From: Bin52 sp965243345
Lineage (GTDB): Bacteria; Pseudomonadota; Alphaproteobacteria; Thalassobaculales; Thalassobaculaceae
Reading direction: 5' to 3'
Assembly (NCBI GenBank): GCA_965243345.1
Contig: CBDEUR010000003.1
Span: 4,712,001 to 4,776,000, forward strand
Length of the DNA: 64,000 bases
The position numbers and the translations under genes were made by a program. Below are positions 8,271-16,474 of the stretch, one piece after another. A model generated the notes under the pieces. It was not told the origin of the DNA. It saw only the letters and a program-made list of their open reading frames with translations, and made no database searches. The stretch's first letter is position 1. Each line of letters starts with the position of its first letter.

Positions 8271-9736
8271 CCGACAGTTCTGGCAATCGACAGCCTGGGG
8301 AGAGCAGCTGGATGTTGCGCGGTCTGCGGAAACTTGCGGGCAGGTCGACCGGGGACCCGGTGGTTCCTGCCGTACCGGGTGTCCGGGGGCCTGGCTTCAT
8401 CGGCATCGGCGGTCAGAAGAGCGGGACAACCTGGCTCTTCAGCCATCTGGAGCGGCACCCTGGCGTCAGTTTCCCCGGCGGCAAGGAAGTCCACTACTGG
8501 GATTGGCACTACGGACGTGGCGTCGAGTGGTACCGCGGCCTGTTCGACGGCGCGCCGGGCGGCACCGTTGCGGGCGACATCACGCCTGCATACGCCACGC
8601 TCGACACGCGCATGGTGGAGGACGTCTACCGGAACTTCCCGGATGCCCGGGTGATCTACCTGATGCGCAATCCGGTGGAACGTGCCTGGTCGGGGGCGCT
8701 GCACAACCTGAAGATCTCCGACATGACGAGTGACGAGGCGTCGGACCAGTGGTTCATCGATGTCGTGCAGTCCCAGGGCTCGATTCTGCGCGGAGATCAC
8801 GAACGGACCTTGCGTACCTGGAGGTCGGTGTTTCCGGTCAAAAGCGTGCTGGTGGAAAGCTTCGAGGCGCTCAAGGCCGAGCCGCGGGAGGTTCTGGGCC
8901 GGGTTGCGGCCCACATAGGGATCGATCCCGGGCCCTTCGACGGTCTTGCCGACCAGGAACTGAGTGCGCCGGTTCACGAGGGCTACGGCACGCCGATGCG
9001 GGCGTCACTGGGTCCGGTCCTGCACGAGCTCTACCGAGACAGGATCGCCTCGCTCTCGGACTATCTTGGCCGCGACCTGGACCACTGGCTGGATATCTGC
9101 CGGCCGGATACGGAACCCGGTCCGGATGGCGGGTACCGGCCATCCACCGTGCCGGGATCCGGGCTGGACGGGGACCGGCCGATCCTCCAGGCGGTGCTCG
9201 ATGCCTGCGGGACACCGGTGCGCAGCCTGCGGGTCCTCGATCTCGCCGCCGGTGCGAGCGGTCTCGCGGTGGAATTCGGATTGCAGGGCGCGACGGTCGC
9301 GGCGGCCGATCGTGCCCCCGAGGTGGTCGGCCGGCTCACGCGTGCCTGCCGGGACATAGCTCCGGACCGGATGACCTGCTTCGAGGCTGACGTGTTCGCG
9401 CTCGATCTCGAGGCGCTCGGCGAGTTTGACGTGGTGCTCTGCCTGGGTCTGGCCGGCAGGGTGGGTACTGCGGAGTTTGCAGGGCTGATGCGCCGGGTGC
9501 ATGTCAGCGCGAGGCGGGTTGTGGTGATTGACAACGACGGAGCAGCAGACGGGACAGACCTGACAGTGTTGTCCGGCGCGCTCAGGGAAGCAGGGTGCAC
9601 CACCGTGCTCGATCTGCCGCTCGAGGATGCCCGGCGCACTGTCATGCTCGGGATCCGGGGCAGGTCGGTCACGGTCCGCTCCGGACCGGACGGGGACGAA
9701 CGGGTGTCCTGCGAGGAGAATTCGGGCGCGATCTAG
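8267..9736 (+). CDS. Sulfotransferase - SAM-dependent methyltransferase fusion
   Basis: A 489-residue protein starting at GTG 8267, four bases inside the end of the ATPase gene. Residues 40-290 are a sulfotransferase: the PAPS 5'-phosphosulfate loop IGGQKSGTTWLFSHL (47-61) and the 3'-phosphate motif YLMRNPVERAWSGALHN (131-147). From about residue 315 there is a class I methyltransferase domain: RVLDLAAGASGLAVEF (motif I, in place of the usual GxGxG), VAAADRAP at the acidic strand and FDVVLCLGLA at motif IV. Both donors, PAPS and SAM, would act on the glycan exported by the neighbouring Wzm/Wzt pair, possibly as a chain-terminating double modification; this is inference from context. It is the last gene of the run. 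Confidence 0.82.
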   Translation: MTDSSGNRQPGESSWMLRGLRKLAGRSTGDPVVPAVPGVRGPGFIGIGGQKSGTTWLFSHLERHPGVSFPGGKEVHYWDWHYGRGVEWYRGLFDGAPGGTVAGDITPAYATLDTRMVEDVYRNFPDARVIYLMRNPVERAWSGALHNLKISDMTSDEASDQWFIDVVQSQGSILRGDHERTLRTWRSVFPVKSVLVESFEALKAEPREVLGRVAAHIGIDPGPFDGLADQELSAPVHEGYGTPMRASLGPVLHELYRDRIASLSDYLGRDLDHWLDICRPDTEPGPDGGYRPSTVPGSGLDGDRPILQAVLDACGTPVRSLRVLDLAAGASGLAVEFGLQGATVAAADRAPEVVGRLTRACRDIAPDRMTCFEADVFALDLEALGEFDVVLCLGLAGRVGTAEFAGLMRRVHVSARRVVVIDNDGAADGTDLTVLSGALREAGCTTVLDLPLEDARRTVMLGIRGRSVTVRSGPDGDERVSCEENSGAI

Positions 9737-9847
9737 GTGCAGCCTGCCTTCCGCGACGGGAGACGGACCGCGTCCTCACCGTCAGGTCCCTGTTGTTCAA
9801 GCCGCACCCAGGCAGGGCAGCGCCGTGCACCTTCCCCCGGCGTGCGT

Positions 9848-11404
9848 TCACGCTGCGCGTTCCGATGACCGCGCAACCCGATCGGCCACAAACTGCGCGA
9901 ACGGCCCGATGTCCTGATCGATACTGGCGCTTTCCAGCGCCGCCAGGTAGGCATCACGATCCTCGATGCGGATGACGGTCCACGGATAGCCGCCGGATGC
10001 GAGCATCGCGTTCATGACAAAGCGCGCCATGCGCCCGTTGCCGTCCGGGTAGGGATGGACGTAGCCGAACAGCCAGTGCCCGAGCACCGCGCGAACGGAC
10101 GGTTCGGTTTCGAATTCCAGCAAGTCGAACAGGGCCGACATGGCATCGCGCACCGCCTCCTGGCGCGGCGGCACATGCCGCGAGCCCCGCAGAAACACGG
10201 CATCGTTGCGATAACCCGCCAGAGCCGAAGCCTCGATCAGGCCGGCGGCGACAGAAGGCTGAAACAGCTCGCGATACCAGTCCCGGTGAGCCACGCGGAC
10301 CAGAGCACCGGCTTGATTGCCTCCAATGATCTCGCCGACCGCTGCCCGCACGAGCCGGAACGCCTGCCAGTAACCGCGCGCCGCCAGCGCATCGCGGCTT
10401 TGCCGGTCGGCTGCTCGCGAATCCGGGCTCCAGTCGCGGGCGCGCACGCGGTCGATCAACTCCGGCGTGACGCGATAGCCCTCGATTGACAGCGAGTGGT
10501 AGGCATCGTTCCGGTAGACTTCGTCAATGAAGGACACATAGGCCTTCGTATCCTCGGGCGGGCCAGGCGCATTCGGAAAGGCTGCGATCACGGGCTCCCG
10601 TATCGCTCCCCACATCGCTTCCAAGCGACCGGCAATCGGTGCCTGCGCCCGCCCAGCCGCACCGAACGCCTGCTCCGGTTCAAACGGATCGGTTTCGCGG
10701 ACATCGTAGCCGGCGCGCTTCATGACGCTCAGAATCTCGTCGGTCACGTCCCCCCTGCCGATCCGGCGAAAGGCTCCGGCCAGCCGTCCGGCAATCACCG
10801 AATGGCCGCGATCGAGCAGCCGACGGAGCACGTCAGCTGCATCGTGGATCCTCGAGAGTACGACCTGCGCTTCGACCGGGTGCCGGACAAAGAACGCCGC
10901 CGGCACGCGCACCATTGCCGCTTCGGGCACAAACAGCCGCAGCCCGCCCCGGTCAGTCAGATCGGCGTCCGGTGGCATGTCCGGTTGTCTGAGGTCGTAC
11001 AACGAGGTGCCGAACAACAGTGCGACGGTGTTGTTCGCACCCCTGGGCGCATAGATGATGACCTGCCGTGGAATGACGGTGTCTTCCGCGTGGAACAGCA
11101 ATGACTGTTCCGGGGACAGGTGCCAGTCCGGACCGAACCGGGCCGTACTGTAGGCCGCGCAGAACTCCCAGAATGACGTGAACCATGGTGTCGTATCGCC
11201 CGGATCAGCGTCCGGGCTGCCCGAGATCAACCAGCCTTTCATTACCTCGCGCAGGAAGCCGTTCCTGACCAGCCGCTCGCGGTGAATACGTGTCATCTCA
11301 GCGGAACGGAAAACCCGCCTTCCACCGGTCTGGAGCTTCTGAAGGTGTGCCAGCGACGCAGCGAGTTTCTCGTTCGGGGCGACCATGCCGGACAATCCGC
11401 GCAC
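9848..11404 (-). CDS. Fic domain protein, self-inhibited type
   Basis: A 518-residue protein. The catalytic Fic motif HPYPDGNGRMAR is at 450-461 with the histidine, acidic residue, GNG loop and both arginines intact, so AMP (or other NMP) transfer to a hydroxyl side chain of a target protein is expected. SLSIEG at 304-309 fits the inhibitory motif (S/T)xxxE(G/N) of class II Fic proteins, in which the glutamate blocks ATP binding until released. The first 200 residues are not a standard Fic part and look like a winged-helix plus transcription-regulator-like domain (LVRNGFLREVMKGWLISG, LLDRGHSVIAGRLAGAFRRI). The start is GTG 11404 or ATG 11386; neither has a strong ribosome site. It is divergent from the relaxase gene and was probably brought with that element. 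Confidence 0.88.
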   Translation of the reverse strand: MRGLSGMVAPNEKLAASLAHLQKLQTGGRRVFRSAEMTRIHRERLVRNGFLREVMKGWLISGSPDADPGDTTPWFTSFWEFCAAYSTARFGPDWHLSPEQSLLFHAEDTVIPRQVIIYAPRGANNTVALLFGTSLYDLRQPDMPPDADLTDRGGLRLFVPEAAMVRVPAAFFVRHPVEAQVVLSRIHDAADVLRRLLDRGHSVIAGRLAGAFRRIGRGDVTDEILSVMKRAGYDVRETDPFEPEQAFGAAGRAQAPIAGRLEAMWGAIREPVIAAFPNAPGPPEDTKAYVSFIDEVYRNDAYHSLSIEGYRVTPELIDRVRARDWSPDSRAADRQSRDALAARGYWQAFRLVRAAVGEIIGGNQAGALVRVAHRDWYRELFQPSVAAGLIEASALAGYRNDAVFLRGSRHVPPRQEAVRDAMSALFDLLEFETEPSVRAVLGHWLFGYVHPYPDGNGRMARFVMNAMLASGGYPWTVIRIEDRDAYLAALESASIDQDIGPFAQFVADRVARSSERAA

Positions 11405-11787
11405 TGTGACAGGTGTGACGCGCCGTGTGAAAACAAGTACTACATGCGGTGTAACTTCAAGTCAAATATGTTGTACGAATGCACGTAATTGATGACGCAT
11501 CCTCACACGTATCTGCTGCATGGCGCGGTTCCCAGAACGTGCCGTTGCCGAGCTACGAAGTGAGGGATGAGTGCGGCTCCGGTCTGCCGGTAGTGCTGCG
11601 GGAAGGGTCGGGTGCAGGAGTGCCTCGCGGCGAGTGCCGAAAGTGCGGGTGATGGTCACCCGGCACGGTCCGGTGTAGGATTGTTCCATTGTTGGAAGCG
11701 CGGCACGTGGTGCCGGCGCACATTTGCGAGAATTCCGAGCATTTTCGAACCCGGACCTGTTCTGCTCCCCGATCCCGGTGAATTCCC
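11405..11787. promoter_or_regulatory. Divergent intergenic region with two short palindromes, possible oriT
   Basis: This 383-base gap separates the minus-strand Fic gene from the plus-strand relaxase gene. Its left part is A+T-richer than its surroundings. Two perfect inverted repeats stand out: CGGGTGA-TGG-TCACCCG at 11646-11662 and CGGCAC-GTG-GTGCCG at 11701-11715. MobF relaxases nick next to small inverted repeats, so one could be part of the transfer origin, or either could be an operator. Neither role can be shown from the sequence alone. Confidence 0.35.
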
Positions 11788-14370
11788 GTGGTTGCGACCG
11801 TCACGACCCTGGGCTCGGCCGGTTCGACCGTCGCGTACTACGCGCGTGACGGGCTGCACCGGACCGATGACCCCGCACACTACCGTGCAAGCCGCTGGTA
11901 TGGCCGCGGCTGCCAAACCCTGAATCTTGTCTCCCACGTCGATCCTGAACCGTTTGCGGCGGTCCTGCGGGATCGGGTCAATCCGAACGACAGCCCGCCC
12001 GGGGTCGATATCACCTTCTCCGCACCCAAGACGGTCTCGCTTTCGGCATTGCTTCACGGCGACCCGCGTGTCGTGCGCGCCCATGACAAGGCCGTACGCG
12101 CGACCCTGCACCGGGTGGAGCAACGCCTGCTGTTTGTCGCGGTCCGGGTGAAGGGAGCGCGCAGCGCCCGTCTCGTGCCGGCGCCGGGCATGGCGGCGGC
12201 AACCTTCCGGCACCACGTGAACCGCAACCTTGACCCGCAGCTCCATACCCACGCCGTGGTCGTCAACCGTGCGACGGAGACCGTGCCTGGTGCGCCGCTC
12301 GCCCTGCCGGTGCTGCGCCGCCATGCGCTGCTGATCGGCGCCTGGTACCGCAGCGAACTCGCACGACGCCTCGAACACGACGGGTATGTCGTCATGCCGG
12401 TGCAGCGCGGGGGGCTTGCCGCCTTCGAGATCCTGGGCTGGCCGCGGCAGAGCCGGACGGTGTTTTCGTCCCGCCGGTCCGACATCCTCGAGTGGATCGG
12501 TGAAAGGGGGTGGTCACGGAATGCAGGCACCATGCGCCGCGCGGCACTCGCAACCCGACGGGCCAAGAACGAGCCGGTCCACGAGGACCTGGTGGCAGGC
12601 TGGAAGCGGCGGGCGTGGGAACATGGTCTCGTCTTCTCTCCGCCACCCGTGGATCGGGCTCGGGCCACTGTTTCGGCCCTTGCTGTCGCCCGTGCCGTTG
12701 CGGCCGAACTCGGTGCGCGGGAACCGGTCTTCCGGCACCGGGACCTGGTCGCGGGCGTGCTGGGCCGCATGCCCGGAAAGTTCGGTCCGGATGATCTTGA
12801 TGCGGTCATCGCAAGGCTTGCGGGTGACGGCCATCTCGTGGAGCGGACGCGTGGTTTCGGCGCCCGCGCATGGACCCTGTCCGGCGAGGAGGCAGCGGGT
12901 GCGAGGATGCTGGAACTCGCCCGTTCGGGCACGGCAGCGGGCCGGCCGCTTGTCTCGGCGGCCCGGGCCGGAGCCTGGATCGGGGCGGCAGACCTGACCG
13001 GCGACCAGGAGAGAGCCCTTCGGGCGCTGGTGCTGGGCCGTGATCGCGTTCTGGGATGCCGGATCGGCTCCAGGGAAGGGAAGGCGGGACTGCTGCGCAC
13101 CCTGCGTCACCTCGTACCCGGGCGCCCGGTGATCGGGTTGGTTCCCGGACCGCAGGCGGTCGCGGAACAGACGCTTGAAGCGGGTGTCCCGGTCAGATCG
13201 GTTGGCGCCTTTCTCGCGCGCTCGGGAGACCCCGGGACGAGGCTGCGGGTGCTTGAGGGCGCCATTGTCGTTCTCGACGGTGCTGCCCGGGTGGCGCCGG
13301 GAGCCCTGCTCGCGCTGGTGCGGGCAGCAGATGCACTGAACGTCAGTCGCCTGGTGCTGGTGGCAGAGGCGCGGCAGTGTGCTGCAAAGGGTGCCGGGCA
13401 GGTCTTCCACGGGCTTGCCGAGGCCGGCATCCCGGTCCTGCGGATTGACGACGTCTCGAGGGCGCGCCGAAAGGCACTCGGCGCCGCTGACCGGGAAGAC
13501 GTGGAGACCGGAAGGACGCAGTCGCCAGGTCATGCCCGGGGAACTCTCGCGCACGGGCATCAGGCGCAGGTGGCCGGGCCGGGTCTGCGGGGCCGGGTCG
13601 CGCGCCTGCTTCCCGACCTGGTCGGCACGCTCGAGGGCCGTCTTGACGGCCGCCGCGGATCGCGCCGGACACCGTTCCACAACGACCGGGACCAGGACCC
13701 GCCTGCCACCGGGAGCCGACGGTCTGACGGCGGCGGAAGCGGGACCGTTTCCGCGGGTGGGAGACGGCTCCGGCACGTGGCGGAGAAGGAACCGATCGAC
13801 TTGGTACCGCCGCGCACACCTTTCGCCGGCACCGCCGGTTCCGGTCCGGACGCATGGCTGCGAGACCTGTTTGGTTCCGGCGGGCTCGCCCTGACGCCGC
13901 CGGCACAGGCGCTTGCCATGCGCGTTGTCGCAAAGGGGACGCGATCGGGATGGCAGGATGTCGCCGCGCTGATCCTGCACGACCGTGAACCCGGCAAACC
14001 TCCGGATGTGTCCGAGGTCCGGCATCTCACCGCGGTACTGGTCGGGGCACGTGCAGACTATGTGCTGCGCGCGGGGTCCGCCGTGCGCCGGCGCGAATTG
14101 CGTGCGCTTGCGAACGAGCTCATCAAGTGCCGACCCGGGCCGGGCACGGCGCCGGGAGCACGGTTTGCATGGCGGATGGCGTGCCAGGCGGTACGGGGCC
14201 GGGTACGGCGCTCCATGCCGGGTCGGGACAGTCGCGTGGCCAGCGGGCCCTGGCAGGCGCCTGCTGCCGAAGTGGCGGGGCAAGCCGTTCGCCGGAATCT
14301 GGCAGGTGACGTCGAGCGGCTGAGCGCCCGCATGCAGGATCACGGGCTCGGGCGAAGGATGCGGCCGTGA
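11788..14370 (+). CDS. MobF-family conjugative relaxase with degenerate helicase half
   Basis: An 860-residue protein starting at GTG 11788. The N-terminal relaxase is complete: the tandem tyrosines Y17-Y18 (AYYARDG) that would bind the nicked DNA end, DITFSAPKTVS at 74-84, and the metal-binding histidine triad HHVNRNLDPQLHTH (142-155). The second half, which in TrwC/TraI is a RecD-like helicase, begins correctly (LTGDQERALRAL), but the expected GxxGxGKT Walker A reads GSREGKAG near residue 430, and the Walker B position reads VVLDGAARV without the DE pair. The rest is short and low in recognisable motifs. The protein can probably nick DNA but not unwind it. It is followed by a gene overlapping by four bases and lies opposite three RHH-like genes. 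Confidence 0.85.
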   Translation: MVATVTTLGSAGSTVAYYARDGLHRTDDPAHYRASRWYGRGCQTLNLVSHVDPEPFAAVLRDRVNPNDSPPGVDITFSAPKTVSLSALLHGDPRVVRAHDKAVRATLHRVEQRLLFVAVRVKGARSARLVPAPGMAAATFRHHVNRNLDPQLHTHAVVVNRATETVPGAPLALPVLRRHALLIGAWYRSELARRLEHDGYVVMPVQRGGLAAFEILGWPRQSRTVFSSRRSDILEWIGERGWSRNAGTMRRAALATRRAKNEPVHEDLVAGWKRRAWEHGLVFSPPPVDRARATVSALAVARAVAAELGAREPVFRHRDLVAGVLGRMPGKFGPDDLDAVIARLAGDGHLVERTRGFGARAWTLSGEEAAGARMLELARSGTAAGRPLVSAARAGAWIGAADLTGDQERALRALVLGRDRVLGCRIGSREGKAGLLRTLRHLVPGRPVIGLVPGPQAVAEQTLEAGVPVRSVGAFLARSGDPGTRLRVLEGAIVVLDGAARVAPGALLALVRAADALNVSRLVLVAEARQCAAKGAGQVFHGLAEAGIPVLRIDDVSRARRKALGAADREDVETGRTQSPGHARGTLAHGHQAQVAGPGLRGRVARLLPDLVGTLEGRLDGRRGSRRTPFHNDRDQDPPATGSRRSDGGGSGTVSAGGRRLRHVAEKEPIDLVPPRTPFAGTAGSGPDAWLRDLFGSGGLALTPPAQALAMRVVAKGTRSGWQDVAALILHDREPGKPPDVSEVRHLTAVLVGARADYVLRAGSAVRRRELRALANELIKCRPGPGTAPGARFAWRMACQAVRGRVRRSMPGRDSRVASGPWQAPAAEVAGQAVRRNLAGDVERLSARMQDHGLGRRMRP

Positions 14371-14774
14371 GGTGCGGGCCGGACGGCGGGAACCCTCTTG
14401 CGGCCACGGTTGCGGGCATCTGCCGGCGGGTCCCGGGCAAGGGCAGGCGAATCGGGCGCTTCTGGAACGTGCCCTGTCGCGGTGGCGCGCTGCAAGTCCT
14501 GCTCGATGGCGTGGCGGCAGGGACCTGGGTCAATACCGCGACCGGAGCCTGCGGTGACCTGACCGATCTGCGCATGACGGCTGGCAGCGAGGTGGTCCCG
14601 GCAGAAACTGCCACGGCTCCGCAAAGCGCCCGGCGCGGCGCGAGGCAGCGCGCGGGCGAAACGCAGGATGGGACACGGTGCCCTGCTGTCCTTGCCGGGG
14701 GTCTCGCGTGCCTGGCAGTCCTGGTGCTGGTCCTGGTCGGTCACGCGCTGGCAACACGGGTGTTCGCGGCATGA
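14367..14774 (+). CDS. Small primase-like, C-terminally membrane-anchored protein
   Basis: 135 residues, starting at GTG 14367 inside the relaxase stop (GTGA overlap), so it is probably co-translated with the relaxase. Residues 30-70 (RFWNVPCRGGALQVLLDG, then GTWVNTATGACGDLTDL) resemble the zinc-ribbon-like N-terminal domain of phage/plasmid primases, in which a G-x-W-x-D-x-x-T-G-x-x-G-D pattern is common. The catalytic Toprim part is absent. Residues 107-130 form one hydrophobic helix (LAGGLACLAVLVLVLVGHAL). It could be a fragment fused to a membrane segment or a small factor that anchors the relaxosome; the function is not established. Confidence 0.55.
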   Translation: MRCGPDGGNPLAATVAGICRRVPGKGRRIGRFWNVPCRGGALQVLLDGVAAGTWVNTATGACGDLTDLRMTAGSEVVPAETATAPQSARRGARQRAGETQDGTRCPAVLAGGLACLAVLVLVLVGHALATRVFAA

Positions 14775-14796
14775 GGTTGACGATGGACCGCCGGTG

Positions 14797-15243
14797 CTAC
14801 CTGTCCCGTGGCTGATCGAGCCAGTTCCGCGCCCGGGCGCGGGAGCGGAACTCCCGCAGAATTCTGCCCGCCCGGCCCTTACCCAGGCTGTCAGCGAGCA
14901 GGAGGGAGAGTTCGCGATGCGCACCGGCGCGAAGCATCTGCAACATGGTGGCCTCGAAGAGGAAGGCGATCCGGGAGGTGAGCCCGAACACCCAGGGTTC
15001 GGCGGTCTCGAAGCCGGCGAGAGCGGTTTCGTCGATTCTGCCGATGCGTTGGCACAGCGCCACCTGTTCGTCCGGGGAAAGCACAAGGGGATGGGACCCC
15101 TCATCCGGGCGCGGACGGGAGGTGAGCGCGCGCTCGATCACGTATTTTTCGACGGACTGGCCCCGGTGCTCCGCCCGGCGGCAGATCAGGGCCCACTGGT
15201 AGTCGGACAACTCGATGGTGCGGGTGACCGGCACGGGGTTCAT
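14797..15243 (-). CDS. Ribbon-helix-helix-like relaxosome accessory protein, third of three paralogues
   Basis: 148 residues. The N-terminus RTIELSDYQWALICRRAEHR then SVEKYVIERAL has the strand-helix-helix pattern of RHH DNA-binding proteins. A second block, HPLVLSPDEQVALCQRIGRI, recurs in the gene just upstream (HPLALSPVEQRQLARRVERV) and, more weakly, in the first gene (LPPAVQWRMARELSLLVRI). Start and upstream stop overlap as ATGA. The extra C-terminal 45 residues (LLADSLGKGRAGRILREFRS) are unique to this copy. Its end meets the end of the relaxase operon 22 bases away (convergent). RHH proteins such as TrwA bind the transfer origin; by position this set may do so here. Confidence 0.65.
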   Translation of the reverse strand: MNPVPVTRTIELSDYQWALICRRAEHRGQSVEKYVIERALTSRPRPDEGSHPLVLSPDEQVALCQRIGRIDETALAGFETAEPWVFGLTSRIAFLFEATMLQMLRAGAHRELSLLLADSLGKGRAGRILREFRSRARARNWLDQPRDR

Positions 15244-15542
15244 CGCTCCCGCTGTGCGGCGCGGCAGATGACGTCCAGTGCCTCGTGCAGCAGGAGTCCG
15301 GTGCCGGGCAGGCGCGCAAACAGGACGTCATGTGCCCGCGCGACCCGTTCGACGCGCCGGGCGAGCTGGCGCTGCTCGACTGGCGAGAGCGCCAGGGGGT
15401 GGGTTCCGTCTTCGGATGGCTCGCCCCCGATGGCGCAGGCAAGAACGAACTGCTCGATCGGGGTGGTGCCGGCCCGTTCGGCAATGCGCGCCCATTCTTC
15501 TGCGGTTGCCGATATCTTCAGTCGTCTCGGGGAGGCGTTCAT
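15240..15542 (-). CDS. Ribbon-helix-helix-like relaxosome accessory protein, second of three paralogues
   Basis: 100 residues from ATG 15542, which overlaps the upstream stop by four bases. It opens MNASPRRLKISATAEEWARI and continues AERAGTTPIEQFVLACAI, again the RHH pattern of one basic strand and two helices. The HPLALSPVEQRQLARRVERV block is shared with the next gene. The C-terminus GTGLLLHEALDVICRAA is predicted helical and may be a multimerisation segment. A longer frame runs upstream to 15677, but it overlaps the first paralogue and has no ribosome site, so the inner ATG is chosen. It is part of a three-gene translationally coupled unit. Confidence 0.62.
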   Translation of the reverse strand: MNASPRRLKISATAEEWARIAERAGTTPIEQFVLACAIGGEPSEDGTHPLALSPVEQRQLARRVERVARAHDVLFARLPGTGLLLHEALDVICRAAQRER

Positions 15543-15853
15543 CCGAGTGCCGCCTCGATGTCGAGGTCGGTGGTGACCTCGGCGACGATGGCGTTCCAGA
15601 CACTGGTGTCTCCGCGGGCGCGCAGCCGGATTTCCTCGATCCTGACCAGCAGCGACAGTTCGCGGGCCATGCGCCACTGCACCGCCGGCGGCAGTCCCTG
15701 GAGCGGTGGGTCGGGCGGTGTCAGCATGGAGTGCATGATGAGGTCAGACACGGTCAGTCCCACAGCAGCGGCCTGCTCGCCGAGCTGTTGCCATTCACTG
15801 TCTGTTGCCTCGATCTGGCGCGGACGGCGTTGCAGTTCGCCGGACATGGTCAT
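15539..15853 (-). CDS. Ribbon-helix-helix-like relaxosome accessory protein, first of three paralogues
   Basis: 104 residues from ATG 15853; GGGAGA lies a few bases upstream on the minus strand. The sequence PRQIEATDSEWQQLGEQAAA then LTVSDLIMHSML matches the strand-helix-helix layout of the two following genes, and PPAVQWRMARELSLLVRIEEI matches their second block. The C-terminus TSVWNAIVAEVTTDLDIEAAL is acidic, unlike its paralogues. This is the first gene of the unit, so any promoter lies above 15853. The family assignment rests on pattern and paralogy, not on a database match. Confidence 0.6.
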   Translation of the reverse strand: MTMSGELQRRPRQIEATDSEWQQLGEQAAAVGLTVSDLIMHSMLTPPDPPLQGLPPAVQWRMARELSLLVRIEEIRLRARGDTSVWNAIVAEVTTDLDIEAALG

Positions 15854-16474
15854 GACGCTTTCTCCCGCAGGAGACGGTTTCGGGGGCGTGGAGATGTAAA
15901 TGCGACAGGCCGGGAGAAAGGTGGCGGCCGGGCTCAATGTCGAGCGTGGACCGGCACCACGCATCCAGGAAAAACAGGCTCTTCGCCCTGGAAGCGGTCA
16001 AGACCGCACACCCCGGGCCGGATCGACCGGGGCGATGCCCTGAAGACGAAGACAGGGTCAACCGTCAATACCAGGAGGATCCGCGCTGGCGCGGCCCCGT
16101 GTCAACAGCAAGTGCCCCGGGGTAACGGGCCTTCCAGGCCCGGCCCGTGCCGGGCACACCATGTCGCCGATGCAGAACCTCCCGTGCCGCGCGTACGGTG
16201 TTGCCCGCCAGCCGGTCACGCGCACCGGCATTGGGGTTGGCCGTGGCGAGCCCGCCGAAGGCGCTGCAGCTCCCCTTTCCGTCCTCCAGGGTGTCCGGCG
16301 ACATGGGCTGTTGCCACGTTCGTGGTGGCGCGTCTCGCGGGACCCGCTGCTGCCGCTCGGTAACGACGCGGCGGTTCGGGGGCTGTCTGTGGAAGTGCTC
16401 GGTGGACGCTGGGGTTTCAACGTCGCTCGGGCCAAGGGCGCAGTACGCACCGGTCTTCATTGGGGTCTTACAAA
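15854..16474. other. Unassigned gap between the RHH genes and TnpB
   Basis: About 620 bases. Open frames exist on both strands, but none has a recognisable motif. A perfect hairpin GCCCGGC-CCGT-GCCGGGC is at 16138-16155. The promoter of the three-gene RHH unit should be here, and a transfer origin next to such genes would not be surprising, but I cannot point to one. Confidence 0.4.

Noticed and set aside
12514..14343. A 609-codon minus-strand frame opposite the relaxase
   Set aside because: Shadow of the relaxase gene, with no recognisable protein features.
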